A stretch of 64,000 nucleotides of DNA from CAZFJG01 sp964410915. GTDB lineage: Bacteria; Synergistota; Synergistia; Synergistales; JAFGMB01. Position 1 is the first letter of the stretch. The number at the start of each line of letters is the position of its first letter. The stretch is from contig CAYPIU010000003.1 of assembly GCA_964410915.1 (NCBI GenBank), positions 1 through 64,000 on the forward strand, read 5' to 3'. This document shows positions 26,379 through 35,972 of this stretch, in pieces. The translations under genes were made by a program, and so were the position numbers. The notes beneath the pieces are model-generated. The model searched no databases. It saw nothing but the letters and a program-made list of their open reading frames with translations, and was not told the DNA's origin.

Positions 26379-27365
26379 TTAGTTGATGGAATCAGCGATC
26401 TCCATCAGTTCCTGGCCGATCTTGCCGGTATTCTCTTTGAATGCTTCTCTTACTGGTTCTGTGGCTTCGACAAAGACCTGTCTCTCTTCGCTGTTAAGCT
26501 CATATATTTCGAGTCCGTTGTCCTTGATCACCTGGTAAGCATCTTTTTCTGAACCGGCGATGGATGCACGGATAGAAGCTGCAGCGTCTGAACCAGCCTT
26601 GAGAAGTACATCTCTTTCCTCATCGCTCAGGGAATCCCACCATTCGAGATTAGCCTGTACGAAGAACTGGGCTGTAGTGTAGTTTGCCAGGGTCATATAT
26701 TTCTGGACTTCAAAGATCTTTCTGGAAACTGCTGCAGGCATTCCGGTTGTTGCACCGTCAACAGTCCCTCTCTGAAGAGCCATGTACATCTCTGAAGAGC
26801 TCATTACTGCCGGTGTTCCGCCGAGAGCCTTTACGGTGTCAGCTGTTCCCTTGCTGAAAGTCCTGATCTTGAGTCCGTCGAAGTCTTCAGGTTTCACAAG
26901 AGGTCTTACGTTGTTGAAATACTGGACAAGACCGTAGTCTACCCAGAATACAACCTTTGCGCCTTTTTTCATGAACTCTTTATCCAGAAGTTCACCGGCT
27001 CCGCCGTCAATGAATTTCTGAGTGGATGTAAGATCCTTGAAAATAAAGGGCATTTCAAATACATCTGCAGCAGGGACCATTCCGGACCATTTGTTTACAG
27101 GAATAAGGGCAAGCTGAACAAGACCTTCCTGGACTGCTTCAACAACTTCGGTATCCTTGAAAAGCTGAGCAGAATGGAAAACTTTTACTTCCATTTCTCC
27201 TTCGGAATATTCGTCAACTTTATCTGAAAAGACGTCCATACCTTTGGAAATAAAATGAGAGGGTGGGAGCTGGTTGCTCAGGTTCCATTGTGTTCCTGCG
27301 AATACGGGGCATGCTGCGATTAACATAACACTGATAACTGCTATTGCCTTGAGCCAGTTTTTCAT
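26379..27365 (-). CDS. dctP: TRAP transporter solute-binding protein DctP
   Basis: 328 residues. Signal peptide of about 23 residues; cleavage after VFA is likely, while IAAC could alternatively act as a lipobox. Family marks: SKGMDVFSDKVDEYSEGEMEVKVFHSAQL, the conserved Arg region GLKIRTFSKGTAD that contacts the ligand carboxylate, and GTVDGATTGMPA. It captures an organic acid in the periplasm. The ribosome-binding site GGAGGTG lies 8 bp before the ATG. First gene of the TRAP-lyase operon, downstream of the gntR gene, with a GTCGAC-type operator candidate in its leader. Confidence 0.95.
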   Translation of the reverse strand: MKNWLKAIAVISVMLIAACPVFAGTQWNLSNQLPPSHFISKGMDVFSDKVDEYSEGEMEVKVFHSAQLFKDTEVVEAVQEGLVQLALIPVNKWSGMVPAADVFEMPFIFKDLTSTQKFIDGGAGELLDKEFMKKGAKVVFWVDYGLVQYFNNVRPLVKPEDFDGLKIRTFSKGTADTVKALGGTPAVMSSSEMYMALQRGTVDGATTGMPAAVSRKIFEVQKYMTLANYTTAQFFVQANLEWWDSLSDEERDVLLKAGSDAAASIRASIAGSEKDAYQVIKDNGLEIYELNSEERQVFVEATEPVREAFKENTGKIGQELMEIADSIN

Positions 27366-27466
27366 AAATACTACACCTCCGAAAATTTGAATTACTTTTT
27401 ATACTGATAAAACCTGTTTTGTTACAAAAGGTTTTTATCACCTCCGTATATCCGGGCGCCTGTCGC

Positions 27467-27476
27467 CTGTCGACAG
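27467..27476. promoter_or_regulatory. Candidate GntR operator upstream of dctP
   Basis: CTGTCGACAG, a perfect 10-bp palindrome about 100 bp before dctP. It shares the GTCGACA core with the sequence just upstream of the gntR gene. I infer that it is bound by the adjacent regulator. Confidence 0.5.
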
Positions 27477-27494
27477 TAGCTCTGATTAAAAAAA

Positions 27495-28163
27495 CTACTT
27501 CTCGAGGTTTGCTATTCTCCTGCCGAAAAGACTGTGCGCCCTTCCCTTTTTTATTCCCTCGAGGTTTCCATTCTTAAGATCTTCAACTATGCTGCCGTGG
27601 TTATCAGCGATGGATTTCAGGTCCCGCTCATGAAGAAGATCCTCAAACATTCCAAGTTTTAATTGATTGTAGAGATCGGTCAATATTTTTTTGGTATGGG
27701 GCCTGTTGGCTTTTGACCAGGTATATTTATGAAATTCTATATCTTTAAAAATGAAATCCGAGATCCGTGTTTCGAGAGGTTTTTTAGCAAGAGCTATATC
27801 ATGCATCTGCCTCACAAGATCATTCATATGTTTGAAATCTTCATCCTGAAAAAGTTGTTGTGAAACTAGTATTTCATATATTCTGCATTCGAGTATGAAC
27901 CTGAGGTCGTAGATCTCCTCAAGGGATTCAGTGGAATAATCAGCTACAAAAGTACCTTTTCGGGGAATTGATACTACCAGCCCCTGATTTTCGAGCTGTC
28001 TCAGGGCATCTCTCACAGGAGCTCTGCTTATATTAAGATTTTCAGCGATCTCTGATTCTATGAGTTTATCGCCCTTTTTATAACTTTGAAATACAAGGAT
28101 CTGATCTCTTAAATAATGCATTACCCGAAATGCGATAGTTTCATTAAAATCTTTTCCCACCAT
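27495..28163 (-). CDS. GntR-family regulator, FCD (FadR) subfamily
   Basis: 222 residues if started at the ATG at 28163; an ATG at 28175 abuts the GGGAG ribosome-binding site and is less likely. The winged helix covers about residues 10-70 (IAENLNISRAPVRDALRQLENQGLVVSIPRKGTFV). The FCD ligand domain follows, with YDLRFILECRIYE and the metal-binding Asp and His pattern, including DIEFHKYTW. Such proteins sense organic acids and usually repress the neighbouring transporter. The gene precedes the TRAP-lyase operon in the same direction. GTCGAC-containing palindromes lie in front of both. Confidence 0.9.
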   Translation of the reverse strand: MVGKDFNETIAFRVMHYLRDQILVFQSYKKGDKLIESEIAENLNISRAPVRDALRQLENQGLVVSIPRKGTFVADYSTESLEEIYDLRFILECRIYEILVSQQLFQDEDFKHMNDLVRQMHDIALAKKPLETRISDFIFKDIEFHKYTWSKANRPHTKKILTDLYNQLKLGMFEDLLHERDLKSIADNHGSIVEDLKNGNLEGIKKGRAHSLFGRRIANLEK

Positions 28164-28184
28164 ATGAAAAGGCATCTCCCTTTA

Positions 28185-28197
28185 GTCGACCGTCGAC
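28185..28197. promoter_or_regulatory. Candidate GntR operator upstream of its own gene
   Basis: GTCGACCGTCGAC, an odd-centred 13-bp palindrome made of two GTCGAC units, about 20 bp before the gntR start. The same GTCGACA core occurs at 27467-27476 in front of dctP. This suggests autoregulation and control of the TRAP operon by one protein. Confidence 0.5.
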
Positions 28198-28299
28198 AAT
28201 AAATATACTACACAATTCGGATCACTGGCAAGTTGCATACTTCATACAAAAGAGGATCTTATCGGATCCGATATATTTCTTTTCAGAACTTATTTCGGA

Positions 28300-29139
28300 C
28301 TATTCCAGCCATCTGTGGATATTTTCCAGATATAACCTGTGGAGATACAGGGTCATTTTACCGGGAAGTCCTTTCCCGATCCTGATATTGTCGATCCAGG
28401 TCACAGGTAGTATCTCTTTTATAGAACCTGTAATGAAGGCTTCTTCTGCGGTCTGGATCTCCTCGAGGGATGGGCATCTATGGATGACAGGGATATTTTC
28501 CTGTGATGCAATGTCAAGTACGATATCCCTGGTAGTTCCCTGAAGGACCTTGTTGAGAGGTGCTGTTACAAGGGTTTTATCCTTGACCATAAAGAAAGAG
28601 CTGTGGGCTGCCTCTGTTATCCTGCCGTTGGGGCAGTAAAGTATCTCGAATGCTTCAGGATCAGAATTCGCTGCCGTAAAGGGGACCATATAGTTTATCG
28701 TTTTTGAACTTGGCATGAAACGGGCGGAATCGACAGATCTAAGCCTGATACCTTTGCGGTATAAGTTTTCTGAGGGTTTAACAGCTCCGTGAAATATAAG
28801 AAAAAACCGGGGATCAGTAAATCTTCCTGTAAAATTGTCATGATGGTCACCTCCTGTTATATATGCCCGTATAACCACTTCTTCGGAGTTCTCATCAAAT
28901 AGGAGGATCCCCTTTTTTATCAGTGCTGATTCCTCTTCGATCGACAAGGGGGGTTCTATACCGCATTTGCTCGCTGATTCGTGCAGTCTGTGCAGATGGG
29001 CCAAAAGGTTTATTGGTTTTCGACCGTGTGTATTTATGGTATCAAATACTCCTATACCGCGTTGGATAATCAGGTCAGTTACAGGCAGACATGCCTGCTC
29101 AAGCGGGATAAATCTGCCATTTAAATAGCATAACTTCAT
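28300..29139 (-). CDS. Class IV aminotransferase (D-amino acid/branched-chain aminotransferase-like)
   Basis: 279 residues from the ATG at 29139, which has GAGGTG upstream; a longer frame to 29175 lacks this. Fold-type IV PLP features: NGRFIPLEQACLPVTD at the start, RGIGVFDTI, the PLP lysine in SSKTINYMVPF, the conserved Glu in GRITEAAHSSFF and LQGTTRDIVLDIA near the phosphate-binding turn. It could be a D-alanine transaminase, a branched-chain transaminase or an aminodeoxychorismate lyase; the sequence does not decide. It is monocistronic beside the TRAP operon. Confidence 0.88.
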   Translation of the reverse strand: MKLCYLNGRFIPLEQACLPVTDLIIQRGIGVFDTINTHGRKPINLLAHLHRLHESASKCGIEPPLSIEEESALIKKGILLFDENSEEVVIRAYITGGDHHDNFTGRFTDPRFFLIFHGAVKPSENLYRKGIRLRSVDSARFMPSSKTINYMVPFTAANSDPEAFEILYCPNGRITEAAHSSFFMVKDKTLVTAPLNKVLQGTTRDIVLDIASQENIPVIHRCPSLEEIQTAEEAFITGSIKEILPVTWIDNIRIGKGLPGKMTLYLHRLYLENIHRWLE

Positions 29140-29262
29140 GAAATGCACCTCGATTTTGAAAAATAACCTGATCATTCTATCATGACTGTCCCGGAAACGT
29201 TGTAATTATAAAATTCATAAAGTCAGAGACTGGTGTTTACTGTAAAGAGTTCTGTAGTAAGG

Positions 29263-29268
29263 TATAAT
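29263..29268 (+). promoter_or_regulatory. Possible -10 element for the HD-GYP gene pair
   Basis: TATAAT at 29263-29268, about 95 bp before the first HD-GYP start. No good -35 at the right distance (TGTAAA at 29241 with 16 bp is the best), so this is tentative. Confidence 0.35.
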
Positions 29269-29362
29269 CGTTGATAGTATCTGGACAGTCCCTGTATCTG
29301 GATCAGGCCCGTTTATCGTATACCTGCTGCCGGGAAGATATATCATGAGAAGGAGACATCTT

Positions 29363-32083
29363 ATGATCTTTAACATCAGTCAACATCGATCATTAAATAA
29401 TTCTGCCAGGGCCATTTCCTTAATTATACTGGCTTTGATCCTGATCTTTTCCCCTTTGCGTGCAACTGCACAGGAGAAAACGTCTAACGTACTTGTTCTT
29501 CATTCTTATGGCGAAGGGTTTTCATGGACGTCAGATATCAACAGGGGATTGCTGTCTGCATTTAAAGAAAGAAAAATTAATGCAGATTATTACTTCGAAT
29601 ATATGCACAGCAAACGATTTCCTTTAACGGGTTCTTATGACAAATTTGGATATATCCTGAAAAATAAATATGAAAAACTAAGTTTTGATATTATCGTGGC
29701 AACTGACGATGCAGCTTTCAGATTCCTTTCTCGACAGGCACAAGATCTTTTTCCAGAGGCAACTATTATTTTCTGCGGCATAAATGATCCTGCATCTCTT
29801 GAACATAAAGATAATATATCTGCAGCAGGTTTTATTGAAGAAATCGATATCAATGGAACTCTCAAAGCAGCTCTTTCCCTGCATCCTGAAGCGGGAAGGG
29901 TTATCCTGATCAACGATCACACAGGCACCGGACAGATATTTAAACAACAGACATCCAGACAGCTTTCAGCTTTCGGGGATTACCTTGAGTTCGTGGAGTT
30001 GTATGACATGACCGGGGAAGAACTTGAAGCCAGCCTCCAGGAGCTTGATGGAATATCATCTGTTATTCTCTTCTTTGCCTTTTACAAGGATCGTATGGGT
30101 AATATCTATTCCACCGACGAAGCTTTGAAAATAATACGGAGATCTACCTCATGGCCTGTTTATTCATTCTGGGATTTTACACTTCAGGATTCCCCATATT
30201 CAGCCCTTGGAGGGAGTATATTATCTGGAGAAAAGCTTGGATACAGTACAGGTCTTGCTGCAGCGGAAGTAATCCGCGGGAAGAAATATCCAGAGGGTAT
30301 TTCTATTATGAAAGCGCCAGATCCTGAAACTGTTTTCAGCTACCCGGAAATGAAGCGTTTTGATATTGACGAAAAAGAACTTCCTTCGGGGAGCAGGATC
30401 ATGTATCAGCCTGAAGATCTTTTCTCGAAATTTTCCGGCCTTATATTCTTCAATATAGGATTCTTTGTTGTAATGGGAATACTTTTAGTTCTTTTGTTCG
30501 TTGTTGTTCTGCGAAGGAAAAGGGTTGAAAAAGACTTAACCAATGAAAAGGAATATTGGGAAAATCTCTTTCAGAACTCGCCAGAAGCGATCGTTTTTAC
30601 CGATGAAAAGGCAATGCTTAAAAAAGTAAATCCCAGGTTCTGCGAGTTGTTCGGTTTTGATGAAGCAAATATTCTTGGAAAATCTCTTGATGGCCTTTTT
30701 GCCAGAAACCGTTCCCAGTTCGAGGAAGCTGTCAGTCTGACAAGGCGTATTGAAACATCGCCTGGCATTGAGATAGAGACCGTAAGATCTGACAGGAACA
30801 ACCGGGATATCCAGGTCTCTCTCATGGGAGTCCCACTTGTTATAAATGAAAAGCACAAAGCCAACTTCTGGATATACAGGGATATCTCAAATCTTAAGAA
30901 GGCTGAATCGGAGATGGTTCACAGGCTCGATTTTGAAGAACTTCTCTCCAGGGTTTCATCCAGGATGGTTTTCATTCAGAATATGGATCGTACAGTTCTC
31001 GAGATCATCGAGGAATTACGCAGGTTTCTGGGATGTTCCGCTGTTTTTGTCGCGAGAATTGACAGGCCTTCAGGAAGTCTTAAGGTAATGCATGAGACCA
31101 CAGGCAGGGATATAGTCTCTCTGCAGAAGTCATTTGGCGATCTTAGCCTTTCAAGCTGGACAGCAGTCACAAAAGAATTAAGGGATAAGGGTCAGTTTAT
31201 TTTCCGGGAGGGGCAATCTCTCAGTCTTCTTGATCCTTTTATCTCCGAAATGGTAGAAAAACGCTCGATAAGGTCACTGCTTATTTTCCCGGTAAAGCTG
31301 GGAGCAGTTAATATGGAAGGAATCATCGGATTTGAAAATATCTGGCTTGAAAGGGAATGGAACGGATCAGACCTTAATTTTCTCAGGACTTTTTCAGATC
31401 TTCTGGGAGAAGCTTTCAGGAGAGTTGAAAGTAATCATAAACTTGAGAGAACAATGGTCGAACTGAAAAAAACTTTTCAGGGTACATTCAGCACTATAAC
31501 AAAAATACTCGAGATAAAGGATCCTTATACAGCAGGACATCAGATGAACGTAACAAGGCTGGCTACCGCGATCGCAAAGGAAATGGGTCTGGACAGGGAA
31601 AGGGTTGAAGGTATTTATTATGCATCACTTGTTCACGATATAGGCAAGATAAATGTTCCGAGTGAAATTCTTACCAAGCCTGTTGGGCTTACTGAAGCCG
31701 AGTTTGCATTGATAAAAAATCATACGCGGTTCGGCTGGGAGATCCTGCGAAATATTGATTTTCCCTGGCCTGTCGCAGAAATAGTTCTTCAGCATCATGA
31801 ACGGCTTGATGGGTCAGGATATCCAGAGGGGATCAAGGGTGATGAGATCCTGCTCGAGTCAAAGATAATAACCGTAGCAGATGTCGTTGAGGCCATGTCA
31901 GCAGACAGGCCTTATCGCCCAAGTCTGGGTATTGAAAGAGCCCTTGAAGAGATAAGGGAACACAAAGGCGAGTGGTTTCTGTCCCAGGCAGTGGAAGTGT
32001 GTCTGAAACTTTTTCAGGAGAAAGGTTTTACATTTGCACTGGAGGGTGAAAATGAAGATATCTTTCAGGAAAACTGGATCTGA
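29363..32083 (+). CDS. Membrane c-di-GMP phosphodiesterase: ABC-substrate-binding-like sensor, PAS, GAF, HD-GYP (copy 1)
   Basis: 906 residues from the ATG at 29363 (AAGGAG at 29350-29355); an upstream ATG at 29345 has no such site. Domains: signal/anchor helix (about 12-35); periplasmic ABC-type substrate-binding-like domain (about 40-350, VLVLHSYGEGFSWTSDINRG); second helix (about 360-385); PAS (about 395-510); GAF (about 525-690); HD-GYP (about 700-895) with VHDIGKINVPSEIL and HHERLDGSGYP. The HD-GYP motifs are complete, so it likely hydrolyses c-di-GMP in response to a periplasmic ligand. Stop and next start are 3 bp apart, so it is cotranscribed with its paralogue. Confidence 0.92.
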   Translation: MIFNISQHRSLNNSARAISLIILALILIFSPLRATAQEKTSNVLVLHSYGEGFSWTSDINRGLLSAFKERKINADYYFEYMHSKRFPLTGSYDKFGYILKNKYEKLSFDIIVATDDAAFRFLSRQAQDLFPEATIIFCGINDPASLEHKDNISAAGFIEEIDINGTLKAALSLHPEAGRVILINDHTGTGQIFKQQTSRQLSAFGDYLEFVELYDMTGEELEASLQELDGISSVILFFAFYKDRMGNIYSTDEALKIIRRSTSWPVYSFWDFTLQDSPYSALGGSILSGEKLGYSTGLAAAEVIRGKKYPEGISIMKAPDPETVFSYPEMKRFDIDEKELPSGSRIMYQPEDLFSKFSGLIFFNIGFFVVMGILLVLLFVVVLRRKRVEKDLTNEKEYWENLFQNSPEAIVFTDEKAMLKKVNPRFCELFGFDEANILGKSLDGLFARNRSQFEEAVSLTRRIETSPGIEIETVRSDRNNRDIQVSLMGVPLVINEKHKANFWIYRDISNLKKAESEMVHRLDFEELLSRVSSRMVFIQNMDRTVLEIIEELRRFLGCSAVFVARIDRPSGSLKVMHETTGRDIVSLQKSFGDLSLSSWTAVTKELRDKGQFIFREGQSLSLLDPFISEMVEKRSIRSLLIFPVKLGAVNMEGIIGFENIWLEREWNGSDLNFLRTFSDLLGEAFRRVESNHKLERTMVELKKTFQGTFSTITKILEIKDPYTAGHQMNVTRLATAIAKEMGLDRERVEGIYYASLVHDIGKINVPSEILTKPVGLTEAEFALIKNHTRFGWEILRNIDFPWPVAEIVLQHHERLDGSGYPEGIKGDEILLESKIITVADVVEAMSADRPYRPSLGIERALEEIREHKGEWFLSQAVEVCLKLFQEKGFTFALEGENEDIFQENWI

Positions 32084-32086
32084 GCC

Positions 32087-34744
32087 ATGTTCTTGAGACA
32101 GGTTTTTATAATTCTCCTGGCTGGCGTTGTTTTTTTTGTATCTGCACCGGTCTTTGCTATGGAATCCGGCTATGGCCCCGAACATTCTTCTCTATCCAGT
32201 GAAAAGGAGGATAGCCGGGTGTTGCTTCTGCATTCATATCACAAGGGCTATGCCTGGACAGACAAAATTGGTAGGGCAATATTCAATTCAATTCAGGAGG
32301 CAATGCCTGAAACGGATATTGTAACAGATTATATGGATACGCGACGTTATTCTGGTTCGGGGAATCTTTTTGATCTTGCCATGCTCTATCTTCACAAGTA
32401 CCGCAATACAGATTTTGATCTGATAATAGGAACAGACGATCAGGTTCTGAGATTGATCTGGTCCTACGGTGCGTATATCTTTCCTCAAATTCCAGTTGTT
32501 TATTGCGGTATAACAGAAAAACGCTTTCCCGTCGCAGGAGCTTCAAATTCCACTGGCACGACAAAGAAAGAAGAGATCGCTTCTACCGCAGCTCTTATAA
32601 AAGACCTCATACCCGGGCTGGGAAGGGTTTATGTAGTTTGTATGAAATGCAGTACTTACAGGTATATTGCAGAAATGGACATCAGCAGTGATCCTCCAGA
32701 TGTTGATGTACATTTCCTTGAACTTGAAAAACTGTCTCTTGATCAGATAGGACAGAAAATAGAGGATCTGCCTGAAGACTCGGCAATAATCATTCCTGAA
32801 GCTGGAAATTTCTCATGGGTTGGCAATATTCTTCCAGATGATGCTGTAGACCGGGTTATTTCTTCCAGCAGAGTTCCTGTTTTCTCAACTCTTGAGCATC
32901 TTGTGAGTGAAAACAGGGTTATAGGAGGTCTTGTCCATAGGGGTTCAGACCATGGCAAGATAGCTGGCGAACTGTCTTTAAAGGTTCTTCAGGGAGAAGC
33001 CCCTGAGGATATTTCATGGGTCAGGGGGCCTTCTGTATATGCTTTCAGTTATCCTGTCATTAAAAGATCCGGGATAAGAATACAGGATCTTCCGGATGGA
33101 TCGTTATTGTATAACAGATCCAATTCATTCTTTGAAAGTCATATGGATATTATTATTATCAATTTCCTCGTTGTGATCTCGGTTATTATATTTGCGGCTT
33201 ACCTGTTCTTTAACATTAAAAGAAGCAGAAAAGCTGAAGATCAGCTCAAAGGGGAAAAACAGTTTATGGAACAACTCTTTCAGAACTCTCCGGAAGGTAT
33301 AGTTCTTATTGATAAGAACGACAGGGTTACGAGAATGAATAAATGTATGGGGGAAATGTTCAAAGTTATTCCCTCGGAAGTGATCGGCAAACCTATGAAT
33401 CAGATCGTTGCTGCTTCCAGTGATCTTGGATCTGAAGCAGAGGAATTGTCCAGAAAAGCTTTCCGTGGTATAGATTTTGAATTAGAGACGGTTCGAATGA
33501 GATCGGATGGAAATCTGTTCCCGGTTTCCGTGACGGGTATGCCTTTCTCGGTTGAAGGGGAAAGAATGGTATATGGAATATACAGGGATATTACGAATCG
33601 AAAAAGGTACGAGAACAGGTTGAAAGAGCGGTTGAAGTTTGAGGAGCTCATCTCTTCGATATCCTCGAGAATGGTTCTTCATTCTGACATTACCGGCGTA
33701 ATAGGTTCTTCCCTTGAAGAACTGGCTGATCTTGCAGGAGCGGACAGAGCATATATTGCATTAACTGATGATTTCCTGAAAACATTGACAATAACACATG
33801 AGTGGACATCTCCAGGATTTTCACCACTCTCCGAATACAACAGTGAAAATAAGTTGAAGATCTCCTCCGGCATTGCAGATGCACTTCTTACAAGCGGTCA
33901 GGTCATTATTGAGGATATGTCAGATCCGGGGTTTTATATCAGTGAAGAAGAAAAAGACAGATTTAACAGACTCGGGACGGAATCAATGATAATTTTTCCT
34001 ATGTACAGGGATGAGAAAATATTCGGTATTACAGGTTTCACAAATGCCTGGAGAGATCATGTATGGAAAAGCAGTGACATTAATATGCTCAGAACTTTCA
34101 GGGATATTCTTTCTGAAGCTTTTCAGAGACAGGAATCAGAAGAAAACCTTAAGAGGGGTCTTCTATCTCTGCAGACTACGCTTGAAGGTACTATTACAGC
34201 TGTCGGGAGGATCCTTGAAGTCAGAGATCCCTATACTGCAGGACATCAGAAAAGAGTATCATATCTTGCTGTAGCAATTGCTCAGGAGATGAATCTGCCA
34301 GCGGATAAGATCAAAGGCATACATTATGCTTCGCTCGTCCACGATATAGGCAAGATCAATATTCCGAGTGAAATACTAAATAAACCTGAAAGGCTTTCCA
34401 GTATCGAGGTTGAACTGGTAAAAAGACATACTGTATATGGATGGGAGATCCTGAGAAACGTTGAATTTCCCTGGCCTGTCGCTGAAATTGTCCTTCAGCA
34501 TCATGAACATTTCGATGGAACGGGTTATCCATACGGTCTCAAGGGAGAAGAGCTGATGCTGCAGTCAAGGATACTTGCAGTTGCGGATATTGTAGAGGCC
34601 ATGTCATCCGAAAGGCCATATCGGCCCGCTATGGACATGGGATCTGTTCTTGAACGTATAGAACTTTATAGCGGTACATACTATGACCCCAGGGTAGTTT
34701 CAGCCTGTAAGGAGCTGTTTAAAAGGAATAAATTCCCGATATAG
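32087..34744 (+). CDS. Membrane c-di-GMP phosphodiesterase: ABC-substrate-binding-like sensor, PAS, GAF, HD-GYP (copy 2)
   Basis: 885 residues, the tandem paralogue of the preceding gene. The same architecture: signal/anchor (about 5-25), periplasmic binding-protein-like domain (about 45-340, VLLLHSYHKGYAWTDKIGRA), membrane helix (about 352-375), PAS (about 393-505), GAF (about 515-680) and HD-GYP (about 695-885) with VHDIGKINIPSEIL and HHEHFDGTGYP. The sensory halves have diverged much more than the HD-GYP halves, suggesting different ligands feeding one output. The next gene, buk, starts 140 bp later behind its own AT-rich leader. Confidence 0.92.
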   Translation: MFLRQVFIILLAGVVFFVSAPVFAMESGYGPEHSSLSSEKEDSRVLLLHSYHKGYAWTDKIGRAIFNSIQEAMPETDIVTDYMDTRRYSGSGNLFDLAMLYLHKYRNTDFDLIIGTDDQVLRLIWSYGAYIFPQIPVVYCGITEKRFPVAGASNSTGTTKKEEIASTAALIKDLIPGLGRVYVVCMKCSTYRYIAEMDISSDPPDVDVHFLELEKLSLDQIGQKIEDLPEDSAIIIPEAGNFSWVGNILPDDAVDRVISSSRVPVFSTLEHLVSENRVIGGLVHRGSDHGKIAGELSLKVLQGEAPEDISWVRGPSVYAFSYPVIKRSGIRIQDLPDGSLLYNRSNSFFESHMDIIIINFLVVISVIIFAAYLFFNIKRSRKAEDQLKGEKQFMEQLFQNSPEGIVLIDKNDRVTRMNKCMGEMFKVIPSEVIGKPMNQIVAASSDLGSEAEELSRKAFRGIDFELETVRMRSDGNLFPVSVTGMPFSVEGERMVYGIYRDITNRKRYENRLKERLKFEELISSISSRMVLHSDITGVIGSSLEELADLAGADRAYIALTDDFLKTLTITHEWTSPGFSPLSEYNSENKLKISSGIADALLTSGQVIIEDMSDPGFYISEEEKDRFNRLGTESMIIFPMYRDEKIFGITGFTNAWRDHVWKSSDINMLRTFRDILSEAFQRQESEENLKRGLLSLQTTLEGTITAVGRILEVRDPYTAGHQKRVSYLAVAIAQEMNLPADKIKGIHYASLVHDIGKINIPSEILNKPERLSSIEVELVKRHTVYGWEILRNVEFPWPVAEIVLQHHEHFDGTGYPYGLKGEELMLQSRILAVADIVEAMSSERPYRPAMDMGSVLERIELYSGTYYDPRVVSACKELFKRNKFPI

Positions 34745-34884
34745 CAAAAATTAAAGAGATAAAATATCTGTAAAAATGACACAAATGATGATGTATAATT
34801 AAATACAATTATTATTGAAATAGTCTATTATAATAACAATAAATATAGATAATTATGTCATTTAATCTTAAGGAGGGTTCCTGC

Positions 34885-35970
34885 ATGTCTTTTATAGTGC
34901 TGGCTATAAACCCTGGTTCCACGAGTACAAAAGTGGCGTGGTTCAGGGGTGAAGAAGAGATCTGGAGGGAAACGGTCCGCCATGATCCTGACAGGATATC
35001 AGAATTTGCAAAAACCGCCGACCAGTACTCATTCCGCCTTGAAACGATAAAAGAGGTAGTTGCAAAAAATGGCTGCAGTTTTGATGATCTTGATGCAGTT
35101 GTCGGGCGTGGCGGTGTTATAGACCCGATACCCGGTGGAACTTATATTGTCGATGACGCCCTTGTTGAAAGATCTAAACTCGGGAAGCCATGGGACCATG
35201 CATCAAACCTGGGTTGCATAATCGCTCAGGCCATTGCTTCGCCAGGGTCAATTCCGGCTTTTATTGTAGATCCGGTTGCTGTTGACGAGATGGACAGGGC
35301 TGCAAAACTGACAGGCCTTCCAGAACTTCCAAAACATTCTCTGTCACATGCTTTGAACATTAAGGCAACAGTAAGAATGGCAGCAAAGGATCTTGGGAAA
35401 AAATGGGATGAGCTGAATTTTGTTGTTGTCCACCTTGGAGGTGGTATTTCAGTTTGTGCTCACCGAAAGGGCAAGATGGCAGACCTTAACAGTGGAAATG
35501 ATTTTGGCCCCTTTTCTCCGGAGAGGAGCGGGGGACTGCCTGCCGGGGATTTTGCCAGAATGTGTTACAGCGGTGAACTGAATATGAAAGACATGCTGAA
35601 AAAGATAGTTGGAAAGGGCGGCGTTTTCAGTTATCTCGGTACCAGTGACATGAAAGAGGTCCGTAAAATGATAAAGAATAATGACCAGAAGGCCATTTCT
35701 GTGGAAAGGGCAATGGTTTTTCAGATATCCAAGGAAATAGCTGCCGAGGCAACTTTTCTCGATGGTAATGTCGATGCCATACTTGTGACCGGAGGTGTGG
35801 CATATGACAGCGATTTTGTCTCTCATATTCAGGAGAGAGTTCAGTGGATAGCTCCAGTTCTGGTATATCCTGGTGAAGATGAAATGAGGCCGCTTGCACA
35901 GGGAGCACTGAGGGTACTTGCAAAAGAAGAGGAGCCCAGACGATATGCTGAGTACAAGGGAGTGAACTGA
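34885..35970 (+). CDS. buk: Butyrate kinase, copy 1
   Basis: 361 residues from the ATG at 34885 (AAGGAGG at 34870-34876). ASKHA-fold kinase: INPGSTSTKVAW (phosphate 1), VGRGGVIDPIPGGTY, HALNIKATVR, VVHLGGGISVCAHRKGK and LVTGGVAYD. It makes butyrate (or a branched acyl acid) and ATP from the acyl-phosphate, the last step of fermentative acid formation. It is followed 2 bp later by phosphate butyryltransferase. A TATAAT at 34794-34799 lies in the AT-rich leader. Copy 2 at 38.1 kb is about the same length but clearly diverged. Confidence 0.95.
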   Translation: MSFIVLAINPGSTSTKVAWFRGEEEIWRETVRHDPDRISEFAKTADQYSFRLETIKEVVAKNGCSFDDLDAVVGRGGVIDPIPGGTYIVDDALVERSKLGKPWDHASNLGCIIAQAIASPGSIPAFIVDPVAVDEMDRAAKLTGLPELPKHSLSHALNIKATVRMAAKDLGKKWDELNFVVVHLGGGISVCAHRKGKMADLNSGNDFGPFSPERSGGLPAGDFARMCYSGELNMKDMLKKIVGKGGVFSYLGTSDMKEVRKMIKNNDQKAISVERAMVFQISKEIAAEATFLDGNVDAILVTGGVAYDSDFVSHIQERVQWIAPVLVYPGEDEMRPLAQGALRVLAKEEEPRRYAEYKGVN

Positions 35971-35972
35971 TC

